A DNA stretch of 9,938 nt from Terriglobus sp. (GTDB taxonomy: Bacteria; Acidobacteriota; Terriglobia; Terriglobales; Acidobacteriaceae), in NCBI GenBank assembly GCA_023265355.1, contig JAHFTZ010000045.1, positions 1 to 9,938 on the forward strand, written 5' to 3'. Of this stretch, positions 7,554 through 9,938 are shown piece after piece. The translations under genes were made by a program, and so were the position numbers. The notes beneath the pieces were generated by a model that had not been told where the DNA came from, made no database searches, and worked only from the letters and a program-made list of their open reading frames with translations. Numbering within the stretch: the first letter of the stretch is position 1; every line of letters begins with the position of its first letter.

Positions 7554-8648
7554 ATGACCAGAGCAAAGCGGGTGGCTGCGGAGATGCGCGCCAAAGGGTT
7601 GGAAGCGATGGTGATCACGCATCCGGCGGACGTACGGTGGGTCAGTGGCTTCACCGGATCGAACGCGGCCGTAGCCCTAGTGGGAGGGCGTGGGCGTCTC
7701 TTCACCGATGGGCGGTATACCGCTCAGGCCAAGGAGGAAGTGCAGGGACTGGCGGTCACCATTGCCACGAAGCCGGTGGCGCAGGAGGCCTGTGCCTGGC
7801 TGGAGAAGGCGGGAGCACGGATCTGTGGCTTCGTTTCGGCTGTAACCTCAGTTGTCGATCTCGAGGCGATGAAGACGGCGATCTCGGGGAAGACGCGCCG
7901 CGGGTTCTTTCGCCCCGCGCCGGGGATTGTGTCTCGGCTGCGGGAGGTCAAGGACGACGTAGAGATTGGGGCGATGCGGCGGGCGGCATTGCTTGGGTGC
8001 CGCGTGTACGACGAGATGCTAGGTGTCATCGAAGCGGGAATGACCGAGATCGAGGTGGCGGCCGAGTTGGAGTACCGTGCCCGCAAGGCGGGTGCGGAGG
8101 CGATGAGTTTCGACACGATCGTGGCGAGTGGCGTACGCGGCAGTCTTCCGCACGGGCGGGCCACGGGGAAGAGGTTGGCTCGTGGAGAGATGGTGACGCT
8201 GGACTTCGGTGTTATTCTCGGTGGGTATTGCTCGGATATGACACGGACGGTTTATCTCAATCGCAGCGCAAGGTTTAGCCCCCTGGAAGCAGAGCAGAAG
8301 AGGGCGTTTGACGCCGTTTCGGAGGCGCAGATCGCTGCGGTCTCTGCGGTCAGGTCAGGCGTAAGTTGCGCGGAGGTAGATGAGGCGGCGCGCGGCTTTT
8401 TACGTGCTGCCGGTTTCGAAAAGGAGTTCAGTCACTCGACAGGGCATGGCGTGGGTCTTGAGATCCACGAATCCCCGCGAGTGGGTGCGAAACAGGCACA
8501 GAAACTTGAGCCGGGAATGGTGATTACGATTGAGCCGGGCGTTTATGTAGCTGGGAAATACGGTATACGCATCGAAGATACGGTGCTGGTCATGGAGAAG
8601 GGTTGCGAAGTTTTGACGCCTTCCGTGAAGAGCTGGATGGAGTTGTAG
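7554..8648 (+). CDS. Xaa-Pro aminopeptidase, M24B metallopeptidase
   Basis: A 364-residue cytoplasmic peptidase expected to remove the N-terminal residue ahead of proline, or to split Xaa-Pro dipeptides. The creatinase-like N-terminal domain (about 1-130) carries the typical ITHPADVRWVSGFTGSNA stretch. The C-terminal pita-bread domain holds all five metal ligands: D217 (LDFG), D228 (CSDMT), H298 (STGHGVG), E327 (IEPGVY) and E341 (RIEDT), plus substrate-side H305 in EIHE. Its length of about 360 fits the short PepQ/YpdF-like group rather than E. coli PepP. Start: ATG 7554 gives the expected N-terminus (TRAKRVAAEMRAKGLEAM); ATG 7584 has GGAG nearby but would cut into the first helix. It lies directly upstream of accB-accC, a common neighbourhood in which an elongation factor P gene often sits between; none is present here. 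Choice between aminopeptidase and dipeptidase is uncertain. Confidence 0.93.
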   Translation: MTRAKRVAAEMRAKGLEAMVITHPADVRWVSGFTGSNAAVALVGGRGRLFTDGRYTAQAKEEVQGLAVTIATKPVAQEACAWLEKAGARICGFVSAVTSVVDLEAMKTAISGKTRRGFFRPAPGIVSRLREVKDDVEIGAMRRAALLGCRVYDEMLGVIEAGMTEIEVAAELEYRARKAGAEAMSFDTIVASGVRGSLPHGRATGKRLARGEMVTLDFGVILGGYCSDMTRTVYLNRSARFSPLEAEQKRAFDAVSEAQIAAVSAVRSGVSCAEVDEAARGFLRAAGFEKEFSHSTGHGVGLEIHESPRVGAKQAQKLEPGMVITIEPGVYVAGKYGIRIEDTVLVMEKGCEVLTPSVKSWMEL

Positions 8649-8658
8649 TGGGTTTCAG

Positions 8659-8688
8659 TTCACGTCCTTCTGCGGACAGAATTAGAAT
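8659..8688 (+). promoter_or_regulatory. Candidate promoter of accB-accC
   Basis: TAGAAT (8683-8688) lies 29 nt before ATG 8718, in the 69-nt gap after the peptidase gene. A weak -35 candidate, TTCACG (8659-8664), is 18 nt upstream. The box is within a 13-nt stretch nearly identical to the one before the peptidase gene. The transcript would start near 8695 and carry a leader of about 23 nt with GGAG at 8704-8707, ten nt before the start codon. This would let accBC be expressed independently of the peptidase. Confidence 0.45.
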
Positions 8689-8717
8689 GATCAGTTAATA
8701 ATTGGAGCAGGTTTTCT

Positions 8718-9191
8718 ATGGAAGAGAAAGATTTGAAAGAACTTCGGGAGCTTGTGGCGTTTCTGAAAGAGAACGAGATTGCCGAGTTCGATTTGCACCG
8801 TGACGACGTACAGGTGCGGATCAAGTTTGCCAGTGCATTGCAGCCCCAGATCATTCACTCGGCACCACAACAGTTCGCAGCGCCTGCGTCGGCTCCACCG
8901 GGGGCTTCGGCTCCAGTCTCCGCCACTCCGGTAGTAGAGCCTGCAGAGGTGCTGCACGAAGTGAAGTCGCCGATTGTGGGAACGTTTTATGAGTCCTCCG
9001 CTCCGGGCGTGGCCGCTTTTGTGAAGGTGGGCGACCAAGTGGAAGTCGGCCAGGTGCTGTGCATCGTGGAAGCGATGAAGCTGATGAATGAGATTGAGAG
9101 CGATGTCGCTGGCGAGATTGTGAAGCAGGTCGCTCAGAATGGCCAGCCCGTTGAGTATGGTCAGTCTCTGTACGCGGTCCGGGCTCGGTAG
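8718..9191 (+). CDS. accB: Biotin carboxyl carrier protein of acetyl-CoA carboxylase
   Basis: A 157-residue carrier that holds biotin and swings it between biotin carboxylase (AccC) and the carboxyltransferase (AccA/AccD), the first committed step of fatty-acid synthesis. The N-terminal part (1-47) is helical and charged, as in AccB dimerisation regions. An Ala/Pro-rich linker covers about 49-77. The biotinyl domain (80-157) contains KSPIVGTFY, the protruding thumb segment YESSAPGVA (91-99) and the biotin attachment site EAMKLMNEI with K121. The intact thumb and the length near E. coli AccB (156) favour acetyl-CoA carboxylase over other biotin carriers. The start is supported by GGAG at 8704-8707. 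It is followed after 124 nt by accC, presumably in the same transcript. Confidence 0.97.
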   Translation: MEEKDLKELRELVAFLKENEIAEFDLHRDDVQVRIKFASALQPQIIHSAPQQFAAPASAPPGASAPVSATPVVEPAEVLHEVKSPIVGTFYESSAPGVAAFVKVGDQVEVGQVLCIVEAMKLMNEIESDVAGEIVKQVAQNGQPVEYGQSLYAVRAR

Positions 9192-9217
9192 GCTTCTGGC
9201 CGCGCCCTGCGTGAAGG

Positions 9218-9310
9218 ATGGCTTTGCGTGTGACCGCTTTCTTTCGCATTAAAAAGCTGCGGAAGGATGGGCATTTACAGTTTCTGGTTGTTGGATTGAT
9301 TGGTAAGTGA
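9218..9310 (+). CDS. Possible 30-residue small ORF between accB and accC
   Basis: ATG 9218 opens 30 codons ending with TGA at 9308-9310. The N-terminal half is basic and hydrophobic ([10 protein letters not shown]) and the C-terminal half hydrophobic (FLVVGLIGK). GAAGG touches the ATG directly, which is too close for a normal Shine-Dalgarno. Its stop lies within the accC ribosome-binding region, five nt before the accC ATG, so translation could be coupled to accC. I recognise no family. It could be a chance frame in the spacer; 30 codons is well within chance range. Reported because the spacer is longer than usual for accB-accC and its end fits so neatly. Confidence 0.25.
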   Translation: MALRVTAFFRIKKLRKDGHLQFLVVGLIGK

Positions 9311-9315
9311 GGGTT

Positions 9316-9938
9316 ATGTTTCGGAAGGTCTTGATTGCGAACCGGGGTGAGATTGCGTTGCGGGTGATCTCTGCCTGCAAGGAGTTGGGGATTCGGACGG
9401 TGGCGGTTTACTCCGAGGCCGACCGGAATAGTCTGCATGTGAAGTTTGCGGACGAGGCGATCTGCATTGGACCGGCGCGCAGCTCAGACAGCTATCTGAA
9501 TGTGCCTGCAGTGATCTCAGCCGCAGAGATCGCGGATGTGGACGCGATTCATCCGGGATACGGACTGCTCAGCGAGAACGCCAACTTTGCCGAGGTCTGC
9601 CGGGCCAGCAATATCAAGTTCATCGGACCTCCACCGGAGGTGACGCGCATGATGGGCGAAAAGTCCACAGCGCGGCAGACGATGAAGAAAGCGAAGGTGC
9701 CGATCCTTCCAGGCTCCGATGGCGTGATTGCGGGTGCGGATGAGGCGCTCGAGTGGGCGAAGAGCGTCGGCTACCCGGTCATTCTGAAAGCAGTAGCAGG
9801 AGGCGGCGGTCGCGGCATGCGTATCTGCCGCAGCAAGGAAGAACTTCCCGGCCTCTACAACCAGGCTTCCCAGGAGGCGTTGAACGCCTTCGGGAACGGC
9901 GATCTTTACATGGAGAAGTTCATCGAGCGCCCCCGGGA
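9316..9938 (+). CDS. accC: Biotin carboxylase subunit of acetyl-CoA carboxylase, 3' end cut by the window
   Basis: Carboxylates the biotin on AccB using ATP and bicarbonate. About 207 of an expected 450 codons are in view. The start [18 protein letters not shown] is the invariant N-terminus of this family. [10 protein letters not shown] begins at residue 79, and the ATP-grasp lysine K116 (GEKSTAR) falls at the same number as in E. coli AccC. A second ATP-contacting lysine, K158, precedes the glycine loop GGGGRGMR (162-169). Start ATG 9316 has GAGGG at 9309-9313, only 2-3 nt away, a tight spacing. The frame continues to the last base, so completeness cannot be judged. Because a downstream pyruvate- or propionyl-carboxylase domain is outside view, a fusion cannot be excluded, but accB directly upstream makes AccC by far the likeliest. 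Confidence 0.96.
   Translation, partial: MFRKVLIANRGEIALRVISACKELGIRTVAVYSEADRNSLHVKFADEAICIGPARSSDSYLNVPAVISAAEIADVDAIHPGYGLLSENANFAEVCRASNIKFIGPPPEVTRMMGEKSTARQTMKKAKVPILPGSDGVIAGADEALEWAKSVGYPVILKAVAGGGGRGMRICRSKEELPGLYNQASQEALNAFGNGDLYMEKFIERPR

Noticed and set aside
7487..8278. A 263-codon plus-strand frame covering the divergent spacer and much of the peptidase gene
   Set aside because: It overlaps the metallopeptidase, whose five metal ligands are intact in the other frame. The translation is Gly/Arg/Ser-rich without family features.
9224..9252. A possible internal promoter before accC starting with TTGCGT
   Set aside because: No TAnnnT -10 box is found at 16-18 nt downstream.
1..9938. 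tRNA, rRNA, CRISPR repeats, insertion sequences or attachment sites
   Set aside because: No cloverleaf or tRNA arm motifs, no regularly spaced repeats, no terminal inverted repeats or transposase-like frames were seen. Every gap over 100 nt is accounted for by terminators, promoter candidates or the small ORF.

Overview
The window looks like a chromosomal housekeeping segment of a moderately GC-rich bacterium. Gene style (a Tat-exported metallophosphoesterase, an excisionase-type mini-HTH protein, an M24 peptidase directly ahead of accB-accC) and overall feel point to Acidobacteriota of the Terriglobia type (Granulicella, Edaphobacter or Terriglobus-like). That assignment is an impression from protein sequence and gene order, not the result of a search.

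Layout, left to right. 1-4218 (+) is gltB, the large subunit of glutamate synthase, missing its first hundred-odd codons at the window edge. Two hairpins follow it as a tandem terminator, and no gltD lies downstream. 4472-6220 (+) is a long-chain acyl-CoA ligase of the FadD15/ACSL type. 6352-6603 (+) is an 83-residue excisionase-like DNA-binding protein with a plausible promoter of its own. A perfect 13-bp hairpin separates it from the convergent gene 6650-7507 (-), a Tat-signal metallophosphoesterase. Only 46 bp upstream of that gene, 7554-8648 (+) encodes an M24B Xaa-Pro aminopeptidase. It is followed by accB (8718-9191, biotin carrier protein) and accC (9316 to beyond the window end, biotin carboxylase), which together start fatty-acid synthesis by carboxylating biotin for acetyl-CoA carboxylase.

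How the genes work together. Only accB and accC are clear functional partners. The acyl-CoA ligase is also lipid-related, but the reversed phosphoesterase gene separates it from them. gltB belongs to ammonia assimilation and stands alone here.

I see no mobile element, CRISPR array, tRNA, rRNA or obvious defence or secondary-metabolite system, and no strong candidate for a new multi-gene system. The most interesting signals are regulatory. The 46-bp divergent spacer carries a TAGAAT box exactly 6 nt before the ATG on each strand, with no Shine-Dalgarno sequence on either side, which suggests two leaderless divergent transcripts. A close copy of the same box precedes accB. The 124-nt accB-accC spacer holds a 30-codon reading frame whose stop lies in the accC ribosome-binding site.
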